A DNA stretch of 64,000 bases, taken from Nitriliruptoraceae bacterium. Lineage in GTDB: Bacteria > Actinomycetota > Nitriliruptoria > Nitriliruptorales > Nitriliruptoraceae. This document shows, in pieces, positions 28,198 to 37,545 of this stretch. Position numbers and translations under genes: made by a program. How positions within the stretch are numbered: the stretch's first letter is position 1; every line of letters begins with the position of its first letter. The stretch covers positions 1 to 64,000 of the forward strand of contig JAGYKW010000002.1 of assembly GCA_018401275.1 (NCBI GenBank), written 5' to 3'. The notes beneath the pieces are model-generated. The model saw only the letters and a list, made by a program, of their open reading frames with translations, ran no database searches and was not told the DNA's origin.

Positions 28198-29433
28198 CTC
28201 CGCGCGTCCTGCCCGTTCTGAGCTCCCCGGCCGTCCGGAGGCCGGTCCCGGCGCCCGGCGCGCCATCGCGGCCGCTGCGGAGAGCTCGCCGGCGGCGAAG
28301 GCCGCAGCGACCGTCACGGCCGGTGAGAACGTGCCGATGATCGCACCCGTGATGAGCACGAGCGTGGCCACGCCAAGCCCGACGGCCCAACGGCGCGCCA
28401 GCACGCTCGTGCTGCCCGCGGCCACCAGGAGCTGCCCGAGGAGCTGCGAGACGGCAGCGCCGGCCACGCCGGTCGCGGCCAGGGCCGCGACGAGCGGCTC
28501 AGGCCGGAACGGTGCCCCATAGAGCAGGGTGACGACGGAGGGGCCGAGCAGCCAGCCGGTCAGCCCGGCGAACGCGACGGCTGCGAGTCCTCCGAGCAGG
28601 ATGCTGCGACGGATGCGACCGATGCGCGCCATCTCGCCGGCCAGCTCGATCCGGACCAGGAGGTTGAGCAGCCGGCCCTGCACGAGATAGACGATCGTGA
28701 CCGGCGCCCGGAACAGCGTGAACGTGACGAACACGATGCTGATCGTCGCGGGGCCTGCGCCGAGCGCGGCGACGGCGAGCGGTGCGCCGGCGATGAGCAG
28801 CTGCGACGCCGCGCTCGCGCCGATGTAGGGCGCGAGGAACGCGCCGGCGTGCTCCGACGCCGGTCGGGTCGCGCGCCGCTCGAAGCGGAAGGTGGGGACG
28901 AGCAGCCCCAGTGCCGGACCGAGCGCGACGCCCCAGGCGAGCCCGACAGGGCCGCCGACGACGAGCAGGCCGAGCCCGCCGACCACCAGCCGGCCCACGC
29001 CCTCGAGGCCGAGCATCAGCCCGTAGAGGTCGAAGCGTCGCTGACCGATCGCGAGTCCGCGTGCGAGGAACAGGGGAGCGGTCGCGGTGACGGTCAGCAC
29101 CGCGAGCACGACGAAGCCGGACTCGCCGCCGAACAGCGCATCGCGCGTCAGCAGGGCGAACGTGCCCGCAGCGCTCGCGGTCAGCCCGATCACGACGACG
29201 ATGGCCCGGCTGCGTCGTGTCAGGACGCGCCGCCCTGCCGTCGCCTCGCGCGCGACGAACTGCTCGACGGGCGTGAGCCCGACCGTGCCGGTGAGGAACA
29301 TCAGCGTCCACAGCACCGAGACCGGCGCGAACGCCTCAGGGCCGAGCAGCCGTCCTCCGACGAGCTGGAACACGTAGGCGAGCAGCGTGCCCGTGACGAT
29401 GCCGCCGGCGAGCCACCGGTCGCCCGCACGCAC
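28195..29433 (-). CDS. Polysaccharide flippase-like membrane protein (MOP superfamily)
   Basis: About 412 residues with some twelve hydrophobic segments and the layout of Wzx/RfbX-type lipid-linked oligosaccharide flippases. It begins near DRWLAGGIVTGTLLAYVFQL. Sequence motifs in this family are weak, so the call rests on topology and on the surrounding glycan genes. The start is unclear: the frame is open upstream into fumC without an ATG, and I used the GTG at 29433. Seven residues of Gly/Pro/Arg-rich tail follow the last helix, then GSSERAGRAE. Confidence 0.72.
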   Translation of the reverse strand: MRAGDRWLAGGIVTGTLLAYVFQLVGGRLLGPEAFAPVSVLWTLMFLTGTVGLTPVEQFVAREATAGRRVLTRRSRAIVVVIGLTASAAGTFALLTRDALFGGESGFVVLAVLTVTATAPLFLARGLAIGQRRFDLYGLMLGLEGVGRLVVGGLGLLVVGGPVGLAWGVALGPALGLLVPTFRFERRATRPASEHAGAFLAPYIGASAASQLLIAGAPLAVAALGAGPATISIVFVTFTLFRAPVTIVYLVQGRLLNLLVRIELAGEMARIGRIRRSILLGGLAAVAFAGLTGWLLGPSVVTLLYGAPFRPEPLVAALAATGVAGAAVSQLLGQLLVAAGSTSVLARRWAVGLGVATLVLITGAIIGTFSPAVTVAAAFAAGELSAAAAMARRAPGPASGRPGSSERAGRAE

Positions 29434-29489
29434 TGAGCGACCGCCGCCCGAGAGCGTCGGTCCGGGTGCGGCGGGATCGGCGGCCGTGC

Positions 29490-30881
29490 TCAGAGCATCC
29501 CGCCCTGCGTCATGCGCTTGTAGTCGAGGACGCGGTCGAGCAGCGCCTCGTCGACACCGTCCGCGAGCGCCGCCTCGCGCAGCGTGATGCCCTGCTTGTG
29601 CGCGGTCTTCGCGAGCGCCGCCGAACGCTCGTAGCCGATCTCCGGGACGAGCGCGGTGACCTGCATGAGCGAGCGCTCGACGAGCAGCGGACCCTGGTCG
29701 GTCGCGGTCGTCCCGATGAGGCACTTGTCGACGAACACGTCGCTCACGGCGGCGAGCAGCCGCTGCGACTCCAGCACGTTGCGGGCCATCAGCGGGATCA
29801 TGACGTTGAGCTCGAGCTCGCCGGACAGGCCGCCGATGGCGACCGCGGCATCGTTCCCGATGACCTGGGCCGCGACCTGCCGGACCGACTCGGGGATGAC
29901 CGGGTTGACCTTGCCCGGCATGATCGACGAGCCCGGCTGGATCTCCGGCAGCTGGAGCTCGTAGAGACCGGTGCGTGGTCCCGACGCCATCCAGCGGACG
30001 TCGTTCGCGATCTTGATCAGGCTCACGGCCACGGTGCGCAGCGCACCGGAGATGTCGACGAGCGCGTCACGCGAGCCCTGGGCCTCGAAGTGATCCTCGG
30101 CCTCGCGCAGCGGCAGACCGGTGCGCTCGCACAGCAGCGCGATGACACGGTCGACGAACCCCGGCGGGCAGTTCAGGCCCGTGCCGACGGCCGTGCCGCC
30201 GAGCGCGAGCTCGTGGATGGAGGTCATGGCCCGCTCGATCCGCTCGACGCCGAGCTCGATCTGGCGCGCATACCCGCCGAACTCCTGCCCGAGCGTCACC
30301 GGCGTCGCGTCCATGAGGTGCGTGCGGCCCGACTTCACGACGTCGGCGAACTCGTCGGACTTCGTGCGCAGCGTGGCGGCGAGTCGACGCAGCGCCGGGA
30401 GCAGCACGTCGGCCGAGGTCACGGCGACCGCGAGGTGGACGGACGTGGGGAACGTGTCGTTGGACGACTGCGACGCGTTCACGTGGTCGTTCGGGTGCAC
30501 GACGTCGGACGTGAGGTCCTCGCCCATGCGCAGCTTCGCGAGGTTCGCGATCACCTCGTTCAGGTTCATGTTGGTCGAGGTGCCCGAACCGGTCTGGAAG
30601 ACGTCGACGGGGAACTGCGTGTCGTGCTGGCGGGCGATGACCTCGTCGGACGCGTCGCGGATCGCGCGCGCGACCTCGGGGGCGACGGCCCCGGTCTCCT
30701 CGTTGGCGGTCGCCGCGGCCCACTTGAGCATCGCGTGTGCCGCGATGACCTCCATCGGGACGGGCTGACCTGAGACCGGGAAGTTCTCGACCGCGCGCTG
30801 CGTGCTCGCGCCCCACAGGGCGCCGGCGGGGATGGTCATCTCGCCCATCGTGTCGCGGGCGATGCGCTCAGGTGTCGACAT
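29490..30881 (-). CDS. fumC: Class II fumarate hydratase
   Basis: A 463-residue enzyme of the fumarase/aspartase superfamily. It shows [35 protein letters not shown], the site containing [11 protein letters not shown], and the superfamily signature [11 protein letters not shown]. It interconverts fumarate and malate without an iron-sulfur cluster. Class II fumarase is about 460 residues, in agreement. The ATG is preceded by GGAGGAACATCG. It heads the minus-strand run that continues into the flippase 56 bases later. Confidence 0.95.
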   Translation of the reverse strand: MSTPERIARDTMGEMTIPAGALWGASTQRAVENFPVSGQPVPMEVIAAHAMLKWAAATANEETGAVAPEVARAIRDASDEVIARQHDTQFPVDVFQTGSGTSTNMNLNEVIANLAKLRMGEDLTSDVVHPNDHVNASQSSNDTFPTSVHLAVAVTSADVLLPALRRLAATLRTKSDEFADVVKSGRTHLMDATPVTLGQEFGGYARQIELGVERIERAMTSIHELALGGTAVGTGLNCPPGFVDRVIALLCERTGLPLREAEDHFEAQGSRDALVDISGALRTVAVSLIKIANDVRWMASGPRTGLYELQLPEIQPGSSIMPGKVNPVIPESVRQVAAQVIGNDAAVAIGGLSGELELNVMIPLMARNVLESQRLLAAVSDVFVDKCLIGTTATDQGPLLVERSLMQVTALVPEIGYERSAALAKTAHKQGITLREAALADGVDEALLDRVLDYKRMTQGGML

Positions 30882-30920
30882 CGATGTTCCTCCGTGTGCG
30901 TCCCCGACCTCGCACGATCG

Positions 30921-30950
30921 CGGGCGATCTCGGGCTCGGGCGATCTCGGG
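30921..30950 (+). repeat. 14-base direct repeat in the fumC leader
   Basis: CGGGCGATCTCGGG occurs at 30921-30934 and again at 30937-30950, in the fumC leader region about 40-70 bases upstream of its ATG. A role in expression is possible but unproven. Confidence 0.6.
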
Positions 30951-31010
30951 ATGGGGCCGTCGGCCAGGGCAGGAGGCCCGGGCCTCCCACCGGGTGGGGG
31001 CCGTGGCGTA

Positions 31011-31016
31011 AGGCTA
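31011..31016 (-). promoter_or_regulatory. -10 element TAGCCT ahead of fumC
   Basis: The minus-strand hexamer lies 129 bases upstream of the fumC ATG, giving a leader of about 120 bases. It is the best TAnnnT match in this 252-base divergent gap. Confidence 0.35.
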
Positions 31017-31255
31017 GGTCGCGCTGGACGCGCGCCGCGCGGGCGAGCGACCCTTCCGCAGGGGGCGCGCGACGCGCTCGCTACCGTTGACGGGTGGCGA
31101 GAACCGGTCCGGTGTGCCGCGTGGAGGCGAGCCGTGGCACCCGATGAGCCCTGGCGAGGGGGGACGGACCCCGACCTGCCGCCGCCGACCCCGTTCGAGC
31201 GGCAGGTCATCGCGCCGCCGGTACCGCCACCGGGAGGCCGCCGGCGCAGCCGCCG

Positions 31256-31873
31256 GTGCGGCGGGATCGTCGGCGCCGCACGTTCCGGATCGCCCTGCTG
31301 ATGCTCGTGGCCGCCGGGGTCGGGTTCGTCGCCGGACTCGCGGCCCCGCTCACGCTCACGCTGCCCGGTGGGCTCGCGAGTGCGCCGTCGGTGGTCGGAG
31401 GTGGACGGGACGTCGGGCTCGTCGAGCTCCTCGAGACCGTGATCCGTACGGAGGGCGAGATGCTCACCTTCAACGACGCGGTCGCTGAGCTGCTCGGTGA
31501 CGCGCAGGACGAGGAGACGGCGTTCGCCGGGATCGCTGCGGCCGCTGCCAGCGCGTCGGACGAGCTCACCGAGCTCCGACCTGTCGTGGTGGAGCAGAGA
31601 GGACATCCAGCGGTCGACGACGTCCGCACCGCCTACCTGCCGCACCTCGATGCGTGGATCGACTACCTGAGCGCACTCGCCGAGCGGCCGGAGCTGCTGT
31701 TCGCCGACGAGGAGCAGCAGCCGTTCCTGCTGGACATCAACGCGACCGCAGCGGACTTCAGCGATGCCCTCGAGGCCCTGCTGGCGAGCGACCCGGTGGC
31801 CGAGGTCGCCCAGCTCGCCGAGCGGATCCTCGATGACGGGTTCCGCGGGATGGGTGCCGACGCCCAGGTGTAG
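31256..31873 (+). CDS. Membrane-anchored protein of unknown function, N-terminus probably in another frame
   Basis: 205 residues as read: a basic start RRDRRRRTFRIA, one membrane helix (about residues 10-30), then a helical, acidic exported domain. No family recognised. A GTG at 31134 with GGAGG six bases upstream opens a Pro-rich, soluble stretch (PPTPFERQVIAPPVPPP) that runs straight into this helix if one G is added in the run near 31255. The real gene is therefore likely 31134-31873 with a frameshift. The GTG at 31256 itself has no ribosome site. Confidence 0.55.
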   Translation: MRRDRRRRTFRIALLMLVAAGVGFVAGLAAPLTLTLPGGLASAPSVVGGGRDVGLVELLETVIRTEGEMLTFNDAVAELLGDAQDEETAFAGIAAAAASASDELTELRPVVVEQRGHPAVDDVRTAYLPHLDAWIDYLSALAERPELLFADEEQQPFLLDINATAADFSDALEALLASDPVAEVAQLAERILDDGFRGMGADAQV

Positions 31874-31926
31874 CGGAGTGCTGGAGCGGGAGCGCTGGAG
31901 GGCGTTCGTAGGGCCCGTGGGGGCCT

Positions 31927-31970
31927 GGGCCGGCCCGGACACTGGCCGAACGGCCGGTCCTTCCCGGCCC
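31927..31970 (+). terminator. Terminator-like double hairpin
   Basis: An outer GGGCCGG/CCGGCCC stem and an inner 7-bp stem with a GAAC loop (31941-31958), 54 bases after the upstream stop. No U-run. Confidence 0.5.
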
Positions 31971-32110
31971 GGGCTGGCGTGACCCCTGACGCATGGCCTA
32001 CCCTCCCTCCCAGCCCGGAAGGGCCCCTCGAGCATCGCACGGACCGCATCTCGCGTCCGGGTGACGGGTGAGAGGGGTTGTCCGGGCGTCCGTGTGACGG
32101 GGAGCAGTGT

Positions 32111-33166
32111 GTGACGTCGGTCGGCAGAGGACGTTCCACCCGGGGTCCGTCCCGGGTGGTCCTGCGGGTGACGCTCGCGGTCGCCCTCGCCGTCTCGGCC
32201 GTCGTGGCGCTGCCCGCCCCGCAGGCGAGCGCGCAGGTCCCCGGTCTCCAGGACGCCCGGGACCGCGCCTCGGGCCTCGCCGACGACCTGGACGTGGCAG
32301 CCGCCTACTACGAGGACATCTGGGCGGCGGTCGAGCAGGCCATCTTCGAGCTCGAGGAGCTCGAACGTCAGGCCGAGCAGCTCTCCGAGGACATCGTCGC
32401 CTTCGACGCGAAGCTCGCAGAACGCGCGCGCGACCTGTTCATGCGCGGCGCGACGACCTCCTTCGAGCTGCTCCTCGGTGAGGGTGGACCGGCCGACTCG
32501 ATCGAGCGAGCAGGGCTCGCCTCAGTGCTGCAGCAGCGCGACGCGGCGCTGCTCGAGGAGGCACGGGCGGCACGCACCGCGCTCACGCAGACCGTCGCAC
32601 TCGTCGAGGTCCGCCGCGCCGAGCTGGCGGTGCTCGAGGAGCAGGCGGAGGAGGCTCGCGCGGCGGTCGCGCGCGAACTCGATGCGGCGCAGCGGCGTGT
32701 GCGCAGCCTCGAGGCGCTCGCCGCACGTCAGCGTCTGATCCAGACCGCCCGCCAGTCCGGCATCTACTCGTGCATCATGGACCGGCGGGTCGTGTCCTTC
32801 CGCGACACCTGGGGCGCTCCGCGCTCGGGCGGCCGCCGCCACCAGGGCACCGACGTCATGGCTCCGTTCAACGTGCCCGTCTACGCGTTCACCAGCGGGG
32901 TGGTCCTCAAGCGCTCGTCCAGCCGGCTCGGGGGACTCGGGCTCTACCTGCGCGGCGACGACGGCGCCACCTACTACTACGCCCACCTCAACGGCTACAC
33001 GGCCGCGGGCAGTGCCGGCCGGCGGGTCGTCGCCGGCGAGCACATCGGCTACAACGGGTCCACGGGCAACGCGTCCCGCAGTGCCCCGCACGTCCACTTC
33101 GAACGGCGGCCGGCAGGCGGCGCGAAGCACAACCCCTATCCGTACCTGGTCGCGGCCTGTCGCTGA
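32111..33166 (+). CDS. Exported M23 peptidase with coiled coil (cell-wall hydrolase)
   Basis: A 351-residue protein: a signal peptide with a hydrophobic core ending near ALPAPQASAQ (about residue 38), a long Glu/Ala-rich coiled coil (about 45-210), then a LytM/M23 domain. The zinc ligands are visible: RRHQGTDV (His-x3-Asp) and HVHFE (His-x-His). The family YAHLNGYT segment and a GEHIGYNGSTGNA turn are present. Such proteins cleave or remodel peptidoglycan crosslinks, often at division. The GTG at 32111 has GGGGAGCAGTGT upstream. It ends with two Cys (one in IYSCIM, one in AACR) that could pair. Confidence 0.88.
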   Translation: MTSVGRGRSTRGPSRVVLRVTLAVALAVSAVVALPAPQASAQVPGLQDARDRASGLADDLDVAAAYYEDIWAAVEQAIFELEELERQAEQLSEDIVAFDAKLAERARDLFMRGATTSFELLLGEGGPADSIERAGLASVLQQRDAALLEEARAARTALTQTVALVEVRRAELAVLEEQAEEARAAVARELDAAQRRVRSLEALAARQRLIQTARQSGIYSCIMDRRVVSFRDTWGAPRSGGRRHQGTDVMAPFNVPVYAFTSGVVLKRSSSRLGGLGLYLRGDDGATYYYAHLNGYTAAGSAGRRVVAGEHIGYNGSTGNASRSAPHVHFERRPAGGAKHNPYPYLVAACR

Positions 33167-33204
33167 GGCTCCGGTCCGGGTCGTCCCCGACCAGGAGCAG
33201 GTCC

Positions 33205-33786
33205 ATGCGCGTCGCGGTCCTCGCCGGCATCGCCGCCGGCACCCTCATCGCCCTCCAGACCGCCATCATCAGTGCGTTCGGTGAGCGACTGCCCGCCTTC
33301 GTGCTCGCCACCTGGGTCCACGTCGGGGGGCTCGCGTTCGCCCTCGCGGCCGTCGCGCTGACGCGCACGAGCCTGCAGTTCTCCGTCGTGCGTGCCGCGC
33401 CGTGGGGTCTGCTGGCCGGCGTCGCCGGCGTGCTGCTCATCACGGGCATCGCCGTCGCGGTCAGCGGGCTCGGTCTGGCGTCGACGCTGGCGCTCGTGAC
33501 CGGCGTCCAGCTGCTCATCGCGTTCGCGCTGGAGTCGTCGGGTGTGACCGGACGCCTGATCGCGCTCGACCCGGTGCGCATCGGTGGCGCGGCGCTCATC
33601 GTCGCCGGCGTCTACGTCGTCGTCGGTCGGGGGCGACCGCCGTCTGACGCACGACCGGTGCGCAGCAGCCGACCTCAGGCCAGCAGGGCGTCGATCTCGG
33701 GGCCCCAGTCGTCGCTGTCGACGAGCGCTGCGAGCTCGCCGAGGAACCTCGCGGCGTCCGCACCGTCGATGAGCCGGTGGTCGTAG
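33205..33786 (+). CDS. YdcZ-type DMT family membrane transporter
   Basis: Residues 1-142 form five hydrophobic segments with the pattern of the short DMT_YdcZ (DUF606) transporters, from VAVLAGIAAGTLIALQTAI to ALIVAGVYVVV. The last 50 residues are Ser/Arg-rich and unlike the family. They overlap the 3' end of the convergent E2 gene by 112 bases. A one-base change in the G run near 33630 would end the protein at VTAV-like sequence with a TGA at about 33647, the normal family length. The substrate is unknown. Confidence 0.68.
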   Translation: MRVAVLAGIAAGTLIALQTAIISAFGERLPAFVLATWVHVGGLAFALAAVALTRTSLQFSVVRAAPWGLLAGVAGVLLITGIAVAVSGLGLASTLALVTGVQLLIAFALESSGVTGRLIALDPVRIGGAALIVAGVYVVVGRGRPPSDARPVRSSRPQASRASISGPQSSLSTSAASSPRNLAASAPSMSRWS

Positions 33787-34944
33787 GTCAGGCACAGGTA
33801 GGTCCGGTGACGGATCGCGACGCGGTCCGTGCCGTCCGGTCCGGTGATCACCACGGGCCGCTTCTCGATCGCAGGGGTCGCGAGGATGCCGACCTCCGGC
33901 GGGTTGAGGATCGGCGTGTCGAACAGCGAGCCGCGCGAGCCGGTGTTGGTGATCGTGAACGTCCCGCCCGCGAGGTCGTCGGGCGTGATGCGTCGGGTGC
34001 GCGCGCGCTCGGCGAGGTCCGCGATGGCCTGCTGCAGCGAGACCGGGCCGAGCAGCTGCGCGTCACGGATGACGGGGACCATGAGCCCGTTCGGCGCGTC
34101 GACCGCGATGCCGAGGTTCACGCCGGCGTGCAGCGTGAACGTCCCGGCCTCGACGTCGATCGAGGCGTTGAGCAGCGGGTGCAGCTGGAGGGCGCGGATC
34201 GTCGCGTGGGCGAGGAACGCCAGCGGGGAGATCGACACGCCGTGCCGTTCGCGTGCCGTGTCGCGCACGCGCGCGCGCAGGGCCATGATCCGGGTGACGT
34301 CCGCCTCGACCGCCGAGGTCAGCTGCGCCGTCGTGTGCAGGCTCTCGGTCATGCGCTGAGCGATGACGCGACGCATGCGTGAGAGCGCTTCGGTCCGTTC
34401 ACCCGGCGCTGCGGCCACCGCTGCGGGCCGGGCGAGCGCTGCACCGGCCCCGACCGCGGCGAGCACGTCGTCGCGGGTGAGCCGCCCACCCTGGCCCGTC
34501 GCGCGCAGTCCGGTCGGGTCCAGCCCGTGCTCGCGCACGAGGCGACGGACCGACGGCGAGAGCCGCATCCGGGACGCCTCCTCGGACAGCGCCGTCGCTG
34601 TCGGAGGTCGGAGCCGCGCCCGGCGCGGGAGCCGCGACGCGCCGCACCACCGGTGCCGGAGCGCTCGCGGCAGCGGTCTCGGCCGGAGCCATCGTCGGCA
34701 GTTCGCCTGACCCGTCCAGCTCGAGCAGCACCGCGCCGACGAGGACCTCCGCCTCGAGCTCAGCGACGAGCCGGAGCACGGTCCCGGCGACGGGGCTGGG
34801 GACCTCGGTGTCGACCTTGTCGGTCGACACCTCAGCGATCGCCTGCCCCACGCTGACCGCGTCCCCGACGGCGACGAGCCAGGTCACGAGCATCCCACCC
34901 TCGACGGACTCGCCGAGCTCGGGGAGTGTGACCTCGACCGCCAT
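33675..34944 (-). pseudogene. 2-oxoacid dehydrogenase E2 (dihydrolipoyl acyltransferase), one frameshift
   Basis: N-terminal half (34944 to about 34590): a single lipoyl domain with the lysine in STDKVDTEVPS, then an Ala/Pro linker. C-terminal half, in another frame from about 34600: a subunit-binding domain (LSPSVRRLVREHGLDPTGL) and the acyltransferase domain with FTITNTGSRGSLFDTPI and the active site DHRLIDGADAARF. Together this is an intact E2 for pyruvate, 2-oxoglutarate or branched-chain oxoacids. sucB is possible but the substrate is not proven. The frames meet in the linker near 34580-34610 and one indel explains the break. It may be a sequencing error. It begins eight bases after pckA. 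Confidence 0.8.
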
Positions 34945-34952
34945 GCTCGGGC

Positions 34953-36494
34953 TCAGCCCTCCGCGGCGCGCGCGACCCGCGGGTCGAGGTCGGAGAAGCC
35001 GGCCAGGTAGGCACGACGGGCCGTCTTCAGCTGCGACACGACGTCGGCGTACTCGGCCTCGCGGCCCTGCCGGGTGTAGAGGAGGCTCGGCTGGAGCAGC
35101 TCGACGTCGTCGATGCCGGGGCAGCTGGCCGCGACCTCGTAGCCGAAGTCCGGGTCGGTGACCCAGTCGATCGACCCGTCGATGATGCCGTCCTGGACGG
35201 CCGCCGACGTGGAGATGGACACCTTCTTCGAGCGCTCGTCGTCGTCCCCGCCACCGATGCGGCCGGTGTTGAGCAGGTAGACCTCGAGGTCGCAGGTCTC
35301 GAGCAGCTCGAGGAACCGGTTGCCCATCGAGGACTCCTCCTCGAACCAGAACGGGTTGGTGCCCGGGACGCGCAGCTTCTTGCCCGCCTCGTGCGCGCCA
35401 CCAGCGCTCGTGCCCTCCGTCTCACCGAGCATGAAGTACGTCGCAGCCTGTTCCTTCGAGAGCCGTGCCACCGCCGGGATGATGTCGGCGTTGCGGTTGA
35501 GGATGAACAGGTAGCTGGCCTTGGGGAGGTCGCGCGGGTCACGGTGCCGGATGTTGGCGAGCGGGAACGTGACGCGCCCGTTGGCCGTGTAGCTGTCGTC
35601 GAAGAAGTCGACCTTGCCGGTCGCCTCGTCGACCGCGACCGACTCGAGCCACGCGTCGGGGCGCGTCGCGCCGGCGTGGATGGTCGGCTCGTCGTCGGGG
35701 TCGAGGCCGTACGACTTCGCGAAGCAACCGTTCTCCGTCGTGTGGACCGTGCCGTCGGGCATCAGCGCGATGAAGTCGTCCTGCACGGGCAGCGAGCCGC
35801 GGACGTTGCGGAACGTGGTCGTGGTCTTGCCGGTGCCCGACAGGCCGATGATCAGGGCGAGCTTCTCCTCGCCGTCCGGGGTCGACTCGGCCGGGAAGGT
35901 CTTCGCGCCCGAGTGCATGGCGAGCCCGCCACGCTCGTGCACCAGACGGTTCCACATGCGCAGGCCGCCCATCTTCGACTCGCCGAAGTAGTCGGAGCCC
36001 ATGACGCGGGTCGTCCACGTGTCGAGGTCGACGAGGATGAGGCACTCCTCGTTGTGCTCAGGGATGCGCAGGCCCGGCGTGTAGATGACGGTGAACTCGG
36101 GGGCCCAGGCGTCGTCGCGCGGGAAGTAGAGCTGGTCCTGCATCGCGACCACGTTCGCGTTGCGCTGCTCCATGAACAGGCGCGCACCGGTCTGGAACGA
36201 CGGGTCGGGGCCGATGTAGCCCTGGAGCTCGATCATGTCCTGCTCGGCGATGTACGCGTCCTGCTTGGCCGCCCACTCGGCGGCCTCTGCGCGCGACATG
36301 CGCTGCTTGCCGTTGTCGACGTCGGAGACGAAGAAGGTCGAGGGGGTGAGGCGGGCGAGGATCCGTGCCGTGTAGTTGAGGTTGCCGAACTCGGTCTCGA
36401 CGATGCGAGGCATGTGCTCGAGGACCCAGGCGCGCAGCTGCTCCTGCGACGGGTTCACGGTGACGCTCTTGGCGGTGGGGAGCGGTGCGGGCAT
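34953..36494 (-). CDS. pckA: Phosphoenolpyruvate carboxykinase (ATP)
   Basis: A 513-residue enzyme making PEP from oxaloacetate with ATP. The kinase P-loop is GLSGTGKTTTTF, followed by the metal-binding segment GSLPVQDDFIAL, NGCFAKSYGL and FILNRNADIIPAVA. The N-terminal NLNYTARILARLTPSTFFV is also typical of the ATP family. The GTP-dependent enzyme common in mycobacteria and corynebacteria is unrelated in sequence. The ATG at 36494 has GGAGGTCGACCG before it. The E2 gene follows after eight bases. Together with pyk and glpX in the window it sets the direction of carbon flow. Confidence 0.94.
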   Translation of the reverse strand: MPAPLPTAKSVTVNPSQEQLRAWVLEHMPRIVETEFGNLNYTARILARLTPSTFFVSDVDNGKQRMSRAEAAEWAAKQDAYIAEQDMIELQGYIGPDPSFQTGARLFMEQRNANVVAMQDQLYFPRDDAWAPEFTVIYTPGLRIPEHNEECLILVDLDTWTTRVMGSDYFGESKMGGLRMWNRLVHERGGLAMHSGAKTFPAESTPDGEEKLALIIGLSGTGKTTTTFRNVRGSLPVQDDFIALMPDGTVHTTENGCFAKSYGLDPDDEPTIHAGATRPDAWLESVAVDEATGKVDFFDDSYTANGRVTFPLANIRHRDPRDLPKASYLFILNRNADIIPAVARLSKEQAATYFMLGETEGTSAGGAHEAGKKLRVPGTNPFWFEEESSMGNRFLELLETCDLEVYLLNTGRIGGGDDDERSKKVSISTSAAVQDGIIDGSIDWVTDPDFGYEVAASCPGIDDVELLQPSLLYTRQGREAEYADVVSQLKTARRAYLAGFSDLDPRVARAAEG

Positions 36495-36617
36495 CGGTCG
36501 ACCTCCGGGTCGGGAGTGCGCCGGCCCTCGTGGACCAGCTCGAACACGGCCGCGGAGCGTCCACGGTCGGTGCCGTCGGCGGGCCCGAGTGCCGTGCCCG
36601 ACGGGAGGAGGGGACCC

Positions 36618-36623
36618 TAGCAT
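36618..36623 (+). promoter_or_regulatory. -10 element TAGCAT ahead of the ABC ATPase
   Basis: The hexamer lies 43 bases upstream of the GTG at 36667, in the 172-base gap diverging from pckA. It sits within a GGACC...GGTCC inverted repeat. Confidence 0.3.
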
Positions 36624-36666
36624 CGGTCCGCAGGGGGCCTTCCAGCCCCAGCCAGCAGGGGACGAC

Positions 36667-37506
36667 GTGGTAGGACCGGGTGGTGCGGCTGCCGTGTTCA
36701 CGCTCGCGGACGTCAGCGTCCGCATCGGGGGCGCGACGCTGCTCGACGGGGTCTCGCTCGACGTCGTCCACGGCCGCCATCTCGCACTGCTCGGTCCGAA
36801 CGGGTCGGGGAAGACGACGATCCTGCGGGTGCTGGCCACACGGCTGTATCCGTCCGCAGGCGGCGTCGAGGTGCTCGGTGTGCGCTTCGGCCGCGATGAC
36901 CTGCGTGCCGCCCGCACACGGATCGGTCTCGTCTCGGTCGCCCTCGACGAGCTCGACCGCGCACGGGCACGTGTCGACCATCTCGTCGCTGCAGCCGCGA
37001 CCGGTTCCACGTGGCCCACGGGCGACCCGTTCGCTGCGGGTCCGGATGGCCTCGCCGGACGCGTCACCCGCGCCCTCGAGCGCGTCGGGATCGGCCACCT
37101 GGGGGAGCGACGCGTCGACACGCTCAGCCAGGGTGAACGGCAGCGGGTCCGCATCGCCCGTGCGCTCAGCCTCGAGCCCGAGCTGCTCCTCCTCGACGAG
37201 CCGTTCGGCGGCATGGACCTCGCCGGCCGCGAGCTGCTCGTCGCGGACCTCGATCGGCTGCTCGCCGAACCGGACGGGCCGACCGTGGTGCTGGTCACGC
37301 ACCACCTGGAGGAGCTGCCGGCACGGATCGCCGACGTCGCGCTGGTGCGCGCCGGACGTCTTGTCGCCCACGGACCGGTCGCCACGACCCTCACGGATGG
37401 GAACGTCTCCGACGCGTTCGGTCTGCCCATCCGTGTCCGCGAGGATGCGGGCCGCTGGTCCGCGGTCGCCGCGCCGGGTGCGGACACGCTCGGTCCGCCC
37501 CGTTAG
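36667..37506 (+). CDS. ABC transporter ATP-binding protein without a visible permease
   Basis: About 279 residues: Walker A GPNGSGKTT near residue 44, signature LSQGERQRVRIARAL, Walker B LLLLDEPFGGMDLAGRE and H-loop VTHHLEEL. The sequence is closest in look to the ModF/YfmF-like and iron-type single ATPases. No membrane partner is adjacent, so it may serve a distant permease or act in the cytoplasm. The GTG at 36667 has AGGGGACGAC in front. A GTG at 36691 is an alternative. Confidence 0.8.
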   Translation: MVGPGGAAAVFTLADVSVRIGGATLLDGVSLDVVHGRHLALLGPNGSGKTTILRVLATRLYPSAGGVEVLGVRFGRDDLRAARTRIGLVSVALDELDRARARVDHLVAAAATGSTWPTGDPFAAGPDGLAGRVTRALERVGIGHLGERRVDTLSQGERQRVRIARALSLEPELLLLDEPFGGMDLAGRELLVADLDRLLAEPDGPTVVLVTHHLEELPARIADVALVRAGRLVAHGPVATTLTDGNVSDAFGLPIRVREDAGRWSAVAAPGADTLGPPR

Positions 37507-37509
37507 CCT
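37504..37509 (+). promoter_or_regulatory. -10 element TAGCCT ahead of the thiolase
   Basis: The hexamer overlaps the ABC ATPase stop codon and lies 36 bases upstream of the thiolase ATG. Confidence 0.4.
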
Positions 37510-37545
37510 CTGAGGACTCAGAAGGGTCGACCCAGGAGGTCAGGG

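Noticed and set aside
24824-31873. Genomic island or prophage around the glycan genes
   Set aside because: No integrase, transposase, tRNA edge or base-composition change visible; the frame breaks alone do not show transfer.
31960-32110. c-di-AMP (ydaO) riboswitch before the M23 peptidase
   Set aside because: Such riboswitches often precede wall hydrolases, but I could not find the conserved core elements in this leader.
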